Origin: Halichondria panicea | Taxonomy: Eukaryota > Porifera > Demospongiae > Suberitida > Halichondriidae | NCBI RefSeq assembly: GCF_963675165.1 | Contig: NC_087385.1 | Location: 2,542,501-2,606,500 of the forward strand | Direction of reading: 5' to 3' | DNA length: 64,000 bases | Part shown: in pieces, positions 34,881 to 46,800 of the stretch | Numbering within the stretch: position 1 is the first letter of the stretch | Layout of the letters: each line of letters begins with the position of its first letter | The notes under the pieces: model-generated | The model's input: the letters and a program-made list of their open reading frames with translations, nothing else | Told to the model about the DNA's origin: nothing | Databases searched by the model: none | Made by a program: the position numbers and the translations under genes

Positions 34881-35743
34881 ATGGGTTCTTGTAGACTCAT
34901 TCTCTTCATAACTGCCTTCTTGGTGCACTGCATCTGTCCTGCTCAATGTAAGTGACTCGACTATGTGCATTTATAAAAACTCAAGCATGCTTTTTGCAAA
35001 TACTCATTGTGTATTAAAATAGCCTATGGCAGTAACTTAATTAGGCTAGGCTCATACAAACTTGATGCAAACTTTTAGTATAGGTAACAAAGTGATGATT
35101 CGTATGTACGTATTTGTATGCAGTGCTGACTTCCTCCGTTCCTGCATCTACACGTACACCTGATCCCACTCCATCAGCCATCGTCTACACTGCCCAACCT
35201 TCCTCTACCAGCACTACTGTTCGTACAACTGTAGCTGTAGTCCCAACTCCTGCCCTATTACCTGTTTTTGAAGTTAACATAACGTGAGTGAATTCTCTCT
35301 ATGTCTGGAGCCATCCAACGTTATCTTGTTGGGTGTATATATAATTTGATCCATTACCGTATATTGGGTTTTGAATGAGTAGCATAGTTAACCATTTGCA
35401 AAAATTATCATGTACAAGCATTAATTTCTATGTATTGCGAATTGCATGCGAAATTGCAAGACTGTGCATGCTCACTTTGTTTTTCGTTCATGAAAACTCG
35501 CAGTTTTCTATCGCATTTAAAACTTGATATGCGGTAGAATTATAGTTAGCACAGTATAATAATAATGGTTATGGGATCAACTCAGTTCTGATTAATTGTA
35601 CCAGATTTTAAACGGAGTTCCTTGATCCGTGAGACCATGCATGGCAGCATTTCTGATTGCCCATTGTCCATTGTCATTTTCATTATTTTGCTTTCAGTGT
35701 AGAAGTCTCTCGATTAGGAAACTGTGTAGTCTCTAATGTGTGA
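34881..35743 (+). CDS. Small secreted Thr/Ser/Pro-rich protein
   Basis: Exons 34881-34947, 35124-35283 and 35698-35743 join in phase into 90 residues. The N-terminus MGSCRLILFITAFLVHCICP is a typical signal peptide. The middle is Thr/Ser/Pro/Val-rich (TRTPDPTPSA, PSSTSTTVRTTVAVVPTPA), as expected for O-glycosylated mucin-like spacers. The end (FEVNITVEVSRLGNC) has an N-glycosylation site. The final exon may not be the true end; further exons could lie before 37028, where the receptor kinase starts with its own signal peptide. No family recognised. Confidence 0.5.
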
Positions 35744-37027
35744 GCAACATACGAATATGTAGTCTATAATGTAGTATGTCTTTATATGCAGCTCTTAGCC
35801 CATTGGTCTGGGGACTGAGTGACATGTAGTTCAAGTGTGTGTTTGAACACACAAGTGACTCAAGTGAGTGGCCACGCTTGCATGGGGATCCCACATGTTT
35901 GATAGATCTAGTGGTTGTCTGGAGATATGTAGTGAAGATAATACAGCTATAGCGGCTCAACCCCAAGAATGCACTTCTGTACTTGGTGCAAGTGTCATGC
36001 AAATCATGGGTGTGATTAACTGTTGTGTGATTGAGTGCTACCGTAACACCTTGATTAAGGCTGATTTTTTACGTTTTGCAAGACTATAATTATGTACACG
36101 AAACAATTAATTATGGTGCTATGGAGTTTTAGTGTAGACTGAATGTCACATATTTATCTTAAATAGAAGTGTTATGATATTTACACACTGTCTCTCACAT
36201 CTCAATTAAGTAGTGCAAGACATGGTAATTATAGATATGCTAATTGTTCCTACCCGAATTGTTGCGCATGGAAGCAACTCCACATTTAAGGAAGGTACAT
36301 ATAAATGATTTATACACAAATTAATGCACATGAAACATGTACACAAAGTATATACACATGCAGTAGGAACTCCTGAATCATATTACCATAGTGCTACAAT
36401 GTCTTGAATGACAGAAGTTGTGATTTAACTTTTGCGATCTGCCAAAATCGTACCGTATAACGGGTAATTTTCGTTGGTGCAAATTTTCATATGAACTACC
36501 ATTTTAATATTCGTACAGCTCTGGATAGTGACGTTGAACCTATTGCGGTAGAATAATTTCGTAGTTTAAATTTTGTATGATGCTCTACAATACGAAATGT
36601 ACGAAAATAACCCGCTATACAATGTGTGATACAAGACCCGTGTAAATATATCTTAGCATTCATTTTGCGAAGCCATTAGCAATTGCAAAATTTGCATGCG
36701 TTTGATACTTGCAAGTACAGTACATAAAACCTCACTAATCCGGACCCCTTTAGTCCGAATCCTCGCAAATATTCTAGGTAGCAGCTTCCCTTCTGGCCAC
36801 AGTAATATCATAATTAATACATAGGCAAAAGTGTCTTCATTAATTATAATCTTAATGACATCCGTTAATCCGGAAATTTCATGTATTCGGATGGGGTCTG
36901 GTCCGGCTCTATTCGGATTAGCGAGGTTCTACTGTACTTGTAGTACTACGATATGTTGTTAACCCTGGATTAATTATTATTATGCCAAAGGTTTTACTGA
37001 ACAGTAATTTCCGAAATGGCCAACTAA
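35744..37027. other. Intergenic region upstream of the receptor kinase, with two MITEs
   Basis: 36453-36621 is a copy of the CGGGTAATTTTCG family (CCGTATAACGGGTAATTTTC to CGAAAATAACCCGCTATAC). 36721-36936 is a shortened CCTCGCTAATCCGGA element (AACCTCACTAATCCGGACCC to GAGGTTCTACTGTA). 35744-36450 shows no gene or repeat I recognise. The receptor promoter should lie in the last 90 bp. Confidence 0.6.
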
Positions 37028-40000
37028 ATGCAAATGATGTTGTTTACTGCCCTCTTTTGTATCCTCCTGTACAGTACCTATGGCAACAACACATGTGATC
37101 CCTATATCTCTGGAGGTCCCTGTCAGTCTGTGCTAGAAATATTCCCAACCGTGGTGACAAACTGGAGTAGGTCTAACCAACGCACTGCTCGATATGCCAA
37201 CGACAGGATACTACAAACTTTGGATACCTTTAAATCCACGCAGGAGTGTATTAAACTTGCTACGCCACTGCTTTGTCGATACTCTTTCCCTACTTGTGAC
37301 CCTGCTTACGAAATACCGACCTACCAGCCAATTTGTCGTCGGGACTGTCTGGCTGCCCAGCATTTTGTGTGTAGAGAGCCGTGGCTGCAGATGGAAGAAC
37401 TGATCAGAGTTCTAGAACTGACCGTAATCGATCAACCAAATTGTGTACCTCTCGAAAACCCAAATGGAGGAGGAACCCCCATGTGTATCAGTACAGTAGA
37501 CATCTTTCGAGGTGAACCAAGATACATATATAGCCACTGCGATTATAGCCACTGCATGTACATGTAATAATAATAGGCTATTATAATACGGCAGCTACAT
37601 GTATATACATGACATTTGTATCATGTATGTCAATGAACAAATTTGTTCTCTTTCCCAGGTGAAATTCCTTTACCTCTTCTGTCAGGTGAGCACAATACCA
37701 CACAACATCATGTACATACCACACTGCCCTCTGTTGCGTAACTATACTATCGGAGCACATGCACTCCAGCTACTATGTACACATCTTTGCAGCAATGAAT
37801 TTCCATTCTATGTAGTATTGAGTAAATGTTCATTTATACATACAGTAACAGCGCTAGCTCAAGCAATTTTTTAAGCTGATAATACCAACTGTAATATGTT
37901 TGCTTGCTTAATTCTTGCTAATAATGTTCTGTCCCGTGCACAGGTTCTGACTGCTACAGTGGCCATGGGCGCGGCTACGATGGCACAGTAAATGTGACCG
38001 AAGGTGGCCTTCCCTGTCAGAGTTGGAATGTGAGCTACCCTCACCAACACCTGCTGAACTTAGAGGAGTTACCAGAGTTGAAGGGAGGACACAACTATTG
38101 TCGTAACCCTGCTGAGAGAGGAGAGAGACCCTGGTGCTTTACGACTGACCGATTCACTCGTTGGGACTACTGTGACATCCCAGAATGTCGTAAGTTATGG
38201 TATATATAGCCGTACAATTTTGCAGTGACTTGGGTTAGTGCTTTACATGCAGCCACTGAAGACTTTTAAATTAGTTCACAATTACAAGTGCATTGATGGA
38301 ATGTCACTCAATTCACATTATTATAGTTACCCCTTGCATAAGTAACAAAGCATAATTGTCTCGAGTCAGAGTTGAGTGTACAATAAATTATGGATTTTGG
38401 CCTGAAAAGAATCCATCTAAGCAAGCCATTGATAGTTTGTTTGTAGGCATTGTTCTCCTGTGGTTTGTTATCTCTTCTACATGTACATGATCTCGGTGTA
38501 TTTGGGAAACCAACAAGCTAAGTCAGCCTATCCCATGATATCCTTACAGTGCACCATAGATAAAGGAAGAGAGGGATAGGAAAACGGAAGTGTTGCACGT
38601 GACAATTTTCAGATACCTCGAAACCTCTTTTCATCCTATTTTTTGTTGGGTAACTCTCTCAGAAATAATAGTATTTCCTCGATCTCAATCGTAACACACC
38701 TATCAAAAGGAGACATTCAAGTAAAGTTATAAGCTTCAAAGTGCTATTTTAGGGTCTTTTATTGCTATAACGTGTAAGCGTACTGGTTATAAATGGTATA
38801 GGAGTGAGCTGCACAGAATGAGCACTTTTGCTAGTAGTTTTTTCTCCACAGTGCGTATAGGCGACATGACTCCTACCCTATGACTGACTGTATTGTTCAT
38901 TTCGTCCGCAGCTGGTCCAGCCTGTGAAAACTATCAGGGAGAGGTTTGCTTCAACAGAGGAACGATTGGCTACGATAAAGTGTATATTAACAAGACTGCA
39001 CCTGACCAACAAACTCAAACGGATTACGAGGCTAAAATGCAAGCTCTTCTACCATCATTTGATAAGTATACGGAAGAGTGCAGGGAATCTTTTCATGATC
39101 TCCTGTGTGCTACCAACTTTGCTACATGTGACTTGTCCAAAACTACGCCCATCCCTATACGTGTGAGTTGACATAGCACAGCCACTTTTGTAAAATTAAT
39201 GTTTCAATGCCTCGAGGCGTAGCCGCACGAGGTATACGGTAAAACTGACTGTGTGTCTGTCTGTCTATTCCAGCTGTAACTGCTCAACAGTTACAATGCA
39301 ACGACAAATAACAGCTTTTCTAGCCACGTTCTCCTGGACTTTGATTCGTGGATTTGCGAACTAAAGCTTCTTTCTCGAGTAATGGCTAGTTTGACTCACA
39401 GTGAAGGCCTCTTCAGAATCTTTCATATCGTCATCTGTTCGCACAAATATTCAAAGCTATATATACACTGCCAGAAGCAGCCCTGTGAACTCTGAACTCA
39501 GTGCAGAGCCACCTCTTTTGAAATGCAAAATACTTCTTACATAGATCTATATCAGATAAGGTTGGAACAATGTTGAGATCGTGCGAAAAGAGCAATTAAA
39601 GCTATAAATGTGCTGAGTCGGCGTTATTTTTGTGTCTTGTCAACAGTTTAGTTGTACGTACATAAGATATCAAGGGATAGAGAGAAGCAGTAAAATATCC
39701 AGAGGATCACCTACGAGCCGGACTGTTCAATCCAGGAAGAGAAGCCTCATCTTCGTAGATCTAGTATAGTTTGGTTAGGAGAAACCTTAGTATATAGAGA
39801 TTTTAAATCAAAAGCTGGTGCAGTGATCAATGTCGTACAGCTTGGAGTGAGGAAGAAATCTAGATTGCTCAATCCTTGACATCAAGCCATCAGATAGACC
39901 ATCAAGCTCCTCTTTTATAATGACCGTGTTCATTGCATAATATCATAACAGTATACAAAGCAAACTAATTACCTCTTCTATAACACTCACTTTTTGAGCA

Positions 40001-43000
40001 AAAGCAAAACATGGCGAGAGGCATTAGCACAGCGCAGCTTGCACTTGTTTATGTGAGGTAACTATATCCTGCGTTTCATATACTCTATTGCTGAATTAGG
40101 TGGCAGGATCAGACATTTTATGCATATACCATGTGTTGTGCTGTAGTTATAATGTTATTATACACTTCTTATCAGGGTTTCATCTAGTTTGGGGGGAAGA
40201 TTTTGAGCACGCATAAGCGCGTCGCAAAATGTTTGGCTATGCCCACTATTGTTGATTACATCATGCTTAACCTAACGCATCACTGTAGATCTACATAATA
40301 GTTAGACACTGTTTTGGAGGTGTCTATGGGATTTAGAAGCCCAAAGGCATTGATTTAGTATCCTGAGCGTAGCGAGGGTACTAAAGTGGCTGAGGGCTTC
40401 TAAATCCCATAGACACGGACAAAACAGTGTCTAACTCATTTAGATACTAGTGCGCATGCACAAACCGCTTGACTACAATACAATTACTTGACAACGGAAT
40501 ACTTAGCCTCCTTCACTGGCCTCCCCTGAATAGAAGGCCTGCTACTGACTGCTTGCGCATGCGCGAAATTATTGGATATATTTTCCCGTAAAATGCCCTA
40601 TAATACTGAATTTATCACGAAAATATCCTGACAAAGTATTGAAAGTCATACACAGAGCTATTATAGCTAGCTAGCTAGAGACAGAGCTGTAGGTTTGTTG
40701 TACAGCTATTTTCTTTCTGATAGAGTCAGTAGCAGTAGTATAGTAGACTTTTCACCAAGTTAGTATTTGATGGGCGTGGCCTGTCCATATAGGCTCTTGT
40801 CAGCTTTCACTCTGTTCAGACGATTGTCATCCACACTGTTGCTGGCTGTGAGTCTTTTGTTAACATAGTAGGCTAAGGGTAGCTATCAGAATACTATCAG
40901 ATGAGCTAGAAACCTTCAATGGAACCTTCTATCTACTTCCTTTAATCCACTTCCGTTTGTTGTGACGTCACTGTTTTACTGACCATCAACGTTGTTATCC
41001 GGATCCGCCAGATACCGGCGGAAGATTAGCACATGCGCAAGCAGTCGATACCAGGCCCACTCTTCGAGGAAGTGTGGCCTGGGATCGAGGCTACGGAATA
41101 CTAGGTATACTAAGTAAATTTGCAGGTATACTAAGTCCCATATTATACCTGCTCTGAGGCACTTTTCCCATGTACTTCCCATGTAGATCTTATCAACTAG
41201 TGTCTAACTTATAGTTAATCACATTATGATGATGATGTTATTATTCTACAACATTTGGGGGGGGGGGAGAAGATGAGCATTTTGGGGGAAAGGTTCACCC
41301 CCCCCCCCCCCCCCCACTAGATGAAACCTTAACCCTGCTTATATAAGGACACTGACTGTTATATTTTGACTATAGATAGTGATTTAATGTTGTGTTCCTG
41401 CAGCCTTGTCGTCGTTTCTGTGAGCTTGTACATGAGACGTGTGATGAAGAGATCTCAAATATAAAGTCATTTATCGCGATTATCAATTATGAACCAGTGG
41501 AGATTGTTTTCAATTGCTCTATACTCCCTGACACAGTGGCTGGTGACCTACCCGAGTGCTTCATGCCCATTATGAGACAACAGAAGGTTGGAAGTGAGTT
41601 GCTGAACATGTTTTTTACTTTTTTGTCTCCTTTTCTTTGCTAAGGGCAGCGTACACAACAGTTAATTCCATAATTATGTTTATTTTGTCTCTGTTTCTTA
41701 CCGTTGAAGGGTAACCTGGCCCAACATGCACAACAGCTAATTCCATTGATGACCCTTTACCTATATGTTTAATCACTGTTTTTTCTTGTTTTGCTCTAGA
41801 CACAACCTGCTACAATGTTGAGGACAAAGGGTTCTCGTACATGGGTACAGTAAACATGACGGTCAGTGGGAAGACGTGTCAGCAGTGGGGATCACAATCT
41901 CCACACTCTCATACCCTCACACCCTTCTCTCGGATATACCTGAGCGGACACAACTATTGCCGCAACCCAGAAAAAAGAGGAGATATGCCTTGGTGCTATA
42001 CTACAGACACCGACACACGCTGGGAGTACTGTAATGTGCCAACTTGCACGGTTCTGTTTGGCCCTCTATCCTTCAACACAATCGTCACCATTGCTATTGT
42101 GGTACCATTGGCTTTTGCAGTTGTCGTAGCCCTGCTGATTGTAGTATGTGTATTATGGTTCTGCTGCTTCCAACGAAAAAAAGCCTCATTTGAAGGAGGA
42201 GAAACCACCTCTCACCACTATGTGCAGAATGTACAATTGGACGGTAAAGATGTTAGTGATATGGGACCACTCTACGCTACGAACCCACTTGCAATCGGTG
42301 AAGCGTCTCTGGAATATGATGGAGTTAAACTTCCTGAAATATCAAGGGAAATGATAGTGTACACCCGAGACTTGGGTCAGGGACATTTTGGAGTGGTTGT
42401 TCAAGCGGAGGCGGAATGTATCGGTGCGGAAATGAAGCCACAAACTGTCGCTGTGAAAGTGCTTAAGGTTGGTGCAACACCGCAAGTGAAGAAGGAATTC
42501 TTTAGAGAGGCTGCTCTAATGAACGCTTTTGATCATCCAAACATTTTGAAACTCTTTGGTGTGTGCATTAAGCAGGAGCCTTTGTGCATGGTGTTTGAGT
42601 ACATGGAAAAGGGCGACTTGAATGAATTCCTTCGACAAAACGCCCCCAAACCACCATTTCCTGGACTGTCAAATGAACAACTAGTCGAATTTTGCGTCGA
42701 AATTTCCGCTGGCTTGGAGTATCTTGCACAGAACCATTACGTACATCGAGACATGGCTACCCGAAACTGCCTTGTTAGCTCCACGTACAGAGTGAAGATA
42801 TCTGATTTTGGCCTCTCTCAAGACGTCTACTCATCTGATTACTTCACACTGGGAGACGCCGAGATGTTGCCTATTCGATGGATGCCTCCTGAAGCTATTC
42901 TGTACTCAAAGTTCACAACACAGAGTGATGTGTGGTCTTTTGGTGTTGTTTTGTGGGAGATTTTCTCATTTGGTATTCAGCCGTACTACACCATGTCTAA

Positions 43001-43352
43001 CGAGGCTGTTGTTCAACACGTACGCGATGGAAATGTTATGAGCTGCCCAGACAACTGTCCACCAGAGATATACGACCTAATTATCGACTGCTGGGTCATG
43101 AACCCAACTGAGAGACCAACAGCTTCTGAGCTTCACGATGGACTTAGGCGATGGTCCCCAAATTTCGCAGCTAAAATTCAAGAAGAGGAGCACAAATCCC
43201 AATCTGAGTATCAGAACATGGCTATGGTGAGGGAATATGCTCAACAAGGGTTACCGACTATGACCGACACGAATGGAGAACCTGGTAGTGCTTACGATCA
43301 TCTACATTCCTTACATAAAGGAGCGGGACCACCTGATGAAAGCTGCTTATAA
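37028..43352 (+). CDS. ROR/MuSK-like receptor tyrosine kinase with FZ-kringle-FZ-kringle ectodomain
   Basis: 916 residues from six in-phase exons: 37028-37511, 37659-37685, 37944-38189, 38912-39162, 41404-41593, 41800-43352. Order: signal peptide (1-19); frizzled domain with all 10 Cys (23-153); kringle 1 with 6 Cys (about 173-252, NYCRNP, PWCF); second frizzled domain with 10 Cys (about 257-392); kringle 2 (403-482); TM (about 492-523); kinase (about 585-850). The kinase is complete: P-loop LGQGHFGVV (591-599), VAVK Lys619, HRD 715-717, DFG 735-737, activation loop DVYSSDYF and PIRWMPPEAI, a ROR/MuSK/Trk signature. The tail has YQNM (870-873), a possible PI3K/Grb2 docking motif. RORs normally carry Ig-FZ-kringle once, so the duplicated unit without Ig is unusual. 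The ligand is likely Wnt-related (inference from FZ). Confidence 0.92.
40171..41337. mobile_element. Nested element cluster in intron 4 of the receptor kinase
   Basis: The outer ends AGGGTTTCATCTAGT and ACTAGATGAAACC are inverted repeats with runs of G and C just inside (41256-41266 and about 41298-41315). Relatives lie at 53911-54225 and 63222-63504. Inside is a hairpin (40299-40436, arms GTTAGACACTGTTTTGG and TATGGGATTTAGAAGCCC) and a full copy of repeat family A (40502-41097). Confidence 0.7.
40502..41097 (+). repeat. Repeat family A, full-length copy
   Basis: Starts CTCCTTCACTGGCCTCCCCT and ends with AGGCCCACTCTTCGAGGAAG and GGGATCGAGGC. Both ends carry CTGCTTGCGCATGCG-type sequence in inverted orientation, suggesting terminal inverted repeats. 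Other copies are at 229-545 and 59742-61160. No coding capacity is seen. Confidence 0.75.
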
Positions 43353-43845
43353 TTAATACTTAGGTGACTCCACAGTTTTTGTAGCTATAATATAATATTT
43401 TATGGTGGCTCTTATACAATGTCATATACTTTTACATTATCGTGCTGTGAAGTGTGTTCAGTATCGTGTCTACACACTTCTTTATAATTATTACGTGTAC
43501 ATGTATTTATACGGATTATTGTGTCGTGTTTAAATATATTATTTTTGTTCATACAACTTGATAGCAAACCCTCTTTATATGCATGCAAGTTGTTACTGTG
43601 ACAGACCTAATTTTGGTAATGTTTGACCACAATAATTATTCATTTCCGTTATGGACATAATGCATGTGCTGACTTGCAAATTGCAAACGTACATCAGCGC
43701 AGCGTAGCCAAGCCAAACGTACTATATTTATATAGCTAGCTAGCAAATTATAAAGAGAACCAGTCAGATATAGTAAGTGCAAGTGGCTTATAGTATAGCT
43801 AGTTTCACAGACATCCACATACAACAATTTGTGTAAAACAACGCA

Positions 43846-46800
43846 TCAAGTGCTCAATCTCTGAGTCGCTTTTTCCTTCGCCAGTACAGAGTGCTTGCGT
43901 TGAACAGTCACAAAGTGCTCCAGAAGATCATCAAAGCTGACGTTTGAAGGTACTGTCCTGTGTGGTCTGCAGAAAATACAAAAGGTGAAAGTCATTTTAA
44001 AATTAATTATAAAATGATTGAATGTGCCGATCGGTCCTGGTCCGGCTCTGTGGCTTAGTTGGTTAAAGCGCCTGTCTAGTAAACAGGAGATCGCTAGTTC
44101 GAATCTGGCCAGGGCCTTTTTTTAGTTCCCCCAACAAACTCTTGTTCTCTTTTTTCGCCCCAAAAATTTAGGTACTTAGTACTGACGTAGTATGTAGTAG
44201 ACACACTAAACTCTGTTGGTATTCTGTGCTGTACAACCCAAAGTAGCATTGTTTTAATTATATTCATAGTAAAGTAGCCATGGAAATGCCTTGGGTGTTC
44301 ACTATTTTGAAATTATTTTTCACAACAGTCTCAACAAAAATGGACAAGATATCCTCTGCTGAGCCAGACAAGGTTTCTTCTGCTTTAAGTTTTAGTGTTG
44401 AGTTTGAAGACGAACCAAAGAAAGCCAAACGGAAGCCACCAAAACATTTATTAGATCGGCATAACAAAAGGAAAGAAGTGTCTCAAGAAAGTATTGATGA
44501 GAAGCAAAGAAAGGCAGACGACAGACGAAAGGTAGTTCAATGTGTTTGTTTATGACTAAACACACAATAATTAATTTTGCTGTAGAAACACATTGAGGAC
44601 AGACTAGAACGGATACGACAACTTGAAGAAGAAGCAATGAGCCTAGCCAGAGCAATGCAGCCGATGTTAGATGCATCTGTCAAAACAACTGAACAAGATA
44701 CTCCGAATGGTGTTCAAAATCCTACCTCAGTGCGTCGCAGATGTGCAGAAGACGACCCTGTTAATGTCAGGGTTATGGTGAATAACACAACTGAAAATGT
44801 GATTTCAGAACTTAAAACAATAGACACTACTAACTCTATAAGTCAGAATGGCATTTAGTGCAGATTTTCAATCAATATCTTTAGAACAGTGTTTTTATTG
44901 CTAGTTAGCACATTCTCAACAGTTACTATGGCGCACACTGAGAACCTATTTCTGATTTCGTTATTTATACCCTGTACAGTCACAATCAACAGGTTATTAT
45001 TGTTACTGTCTCATTGCCCCTAGGAAGTGTGTAGACCACACTAAGATTTTATGTATGGCTTTGTGCTTTTGTATCACATTCTAAACTACTTGTGTATAAT
45101 TTATTGTATAACTGACAATTAATTTGAGTATTTAAGCTGTTTGCTACAGCCTGTTAAATAATAATAGCGACAGTGACTTATTAGCACCAATTCCTAAGAA
45201 GCACCTGAAAGTGCAACCAAACTCACTTTCTTCTCCTAACTTTGGCTTCTTGTTCGACCTCGGTAATAACTGGCACACAACTAAGTCTGTTCTTAAGCAA
45301 GTTGAATGCAGAGCTTTGGGGAAGAAGCATGAGCAAGCCATACAGAGTACGGACAAGTGAGGCATGGTCAAGGGGGGCCAGTAGTTGTAGTCGGAGATGA
45401 GAGAAAATTGGAGACTCGACAAGCTGCACTAGTCTGTCAATTTCTTTCAAGAGGCTCGCTGTTATTTCAATGTTGGCAAACTTCAGGACAAGATTGGAGG
45501 CATGATCGTAGTTCTGTGTGAGTAGGCAGAGTGCTACCGTAGCCACTGGATTATGGGACCAGCTTCGATAGAGGGTAGTGAACAAGGTCCAGTTGTCCTG
45601 GAGAAAACAGTTACAGCAACAGTAGCAATAATAACATAAACACTTACACATGCGCATATGCCTTACTGTGTTACCTCGTGTTATTGACACGTACAAAATA
45701 ATTATACTTACTAGTAATAGAAATACTGATAATTTTTATCCCACAAGGACAATACACACTCACAGTTGTGGTGAGATCCTTCAGCTGCATTCTCAGTCCA
45801 TAGAGCTCAGAAGCAGTAAAGAGAATCAGGTTGAGATATTGAACCATGATTGAAGCGAAAATGAAATCCTCCTCAGAGAGAAGTATCTCAGCCAGGGTGC
45901 AGTACACAGAGTAGGCACCCACAAATAAGCACAGCTGTCTGTAGGTGAGATGGTTGAAGCAATTGTTAATGAGTGACAATTCAAAAGCAGTGTTGTATCA
46001 ACTTATTAGGATGTTTTGACTGTCAATGTCTTTTTAAGGGATTCCTATGGCTGTCTATACACACTTGCCTGATTAGCAAGTTGCCTTTCCTTTCCAGTAG
46101 TGCCCTATCAGTACCAAACATCTTCAGCAACTCCAGTAGAAACAACCTAAAATACTTGTTTAGTTGAGGCTTGCTTTCAGTAGTTGCCACCACGGCTTTT
46201 GATTTCGTTTCCTTGGCTTTTGCTTGCACTGGTGACCTGGTTCTAGTATCTGTTGATGCTTTGGGTTTGCCGTCTGCTTGAGTAGCCAGTGTAGAGGTTA
46301 GGGCTGGTTTTGGGCGAGGCTCTGTCTGTGCATCAATCTCAAGGCCAACCTTGGAAGTGGAGAGGATAGAGAGAACTTGCAACGCCATCTTCAAAACCTG
46401 AGAGAAATTGTGGGTCACACACAACATGTACATGTACCATGTTGATACGCACAACATTAATTTACTGCACATTTCAACAGCAATACTTTTTACTGGCATG
46501 TTTTCACACAACAACCATGCCTCATAATGCTACTCTTTGTAATAGCTTACAGTATGTACCATACAGGAAATGAGGTTACTAAATTAGAACTATAATTACT
46601 CATCAGTTGCCTAGCTGCCAAAGATGTGCAATAATAATTTGCAATCACAAGATGTAGTTGCATGAATTCCTTGTGTTGCTAAGCTAGTTAGAACCATAGA
46701 TTGAAGAGGGGGAGAGATTGGAAATGGAATTAGCGTCACATGACATAATACATTGAATTTGCAGCATGGCACCACTAGAGCCTTTGATGTCAATCCGTGT

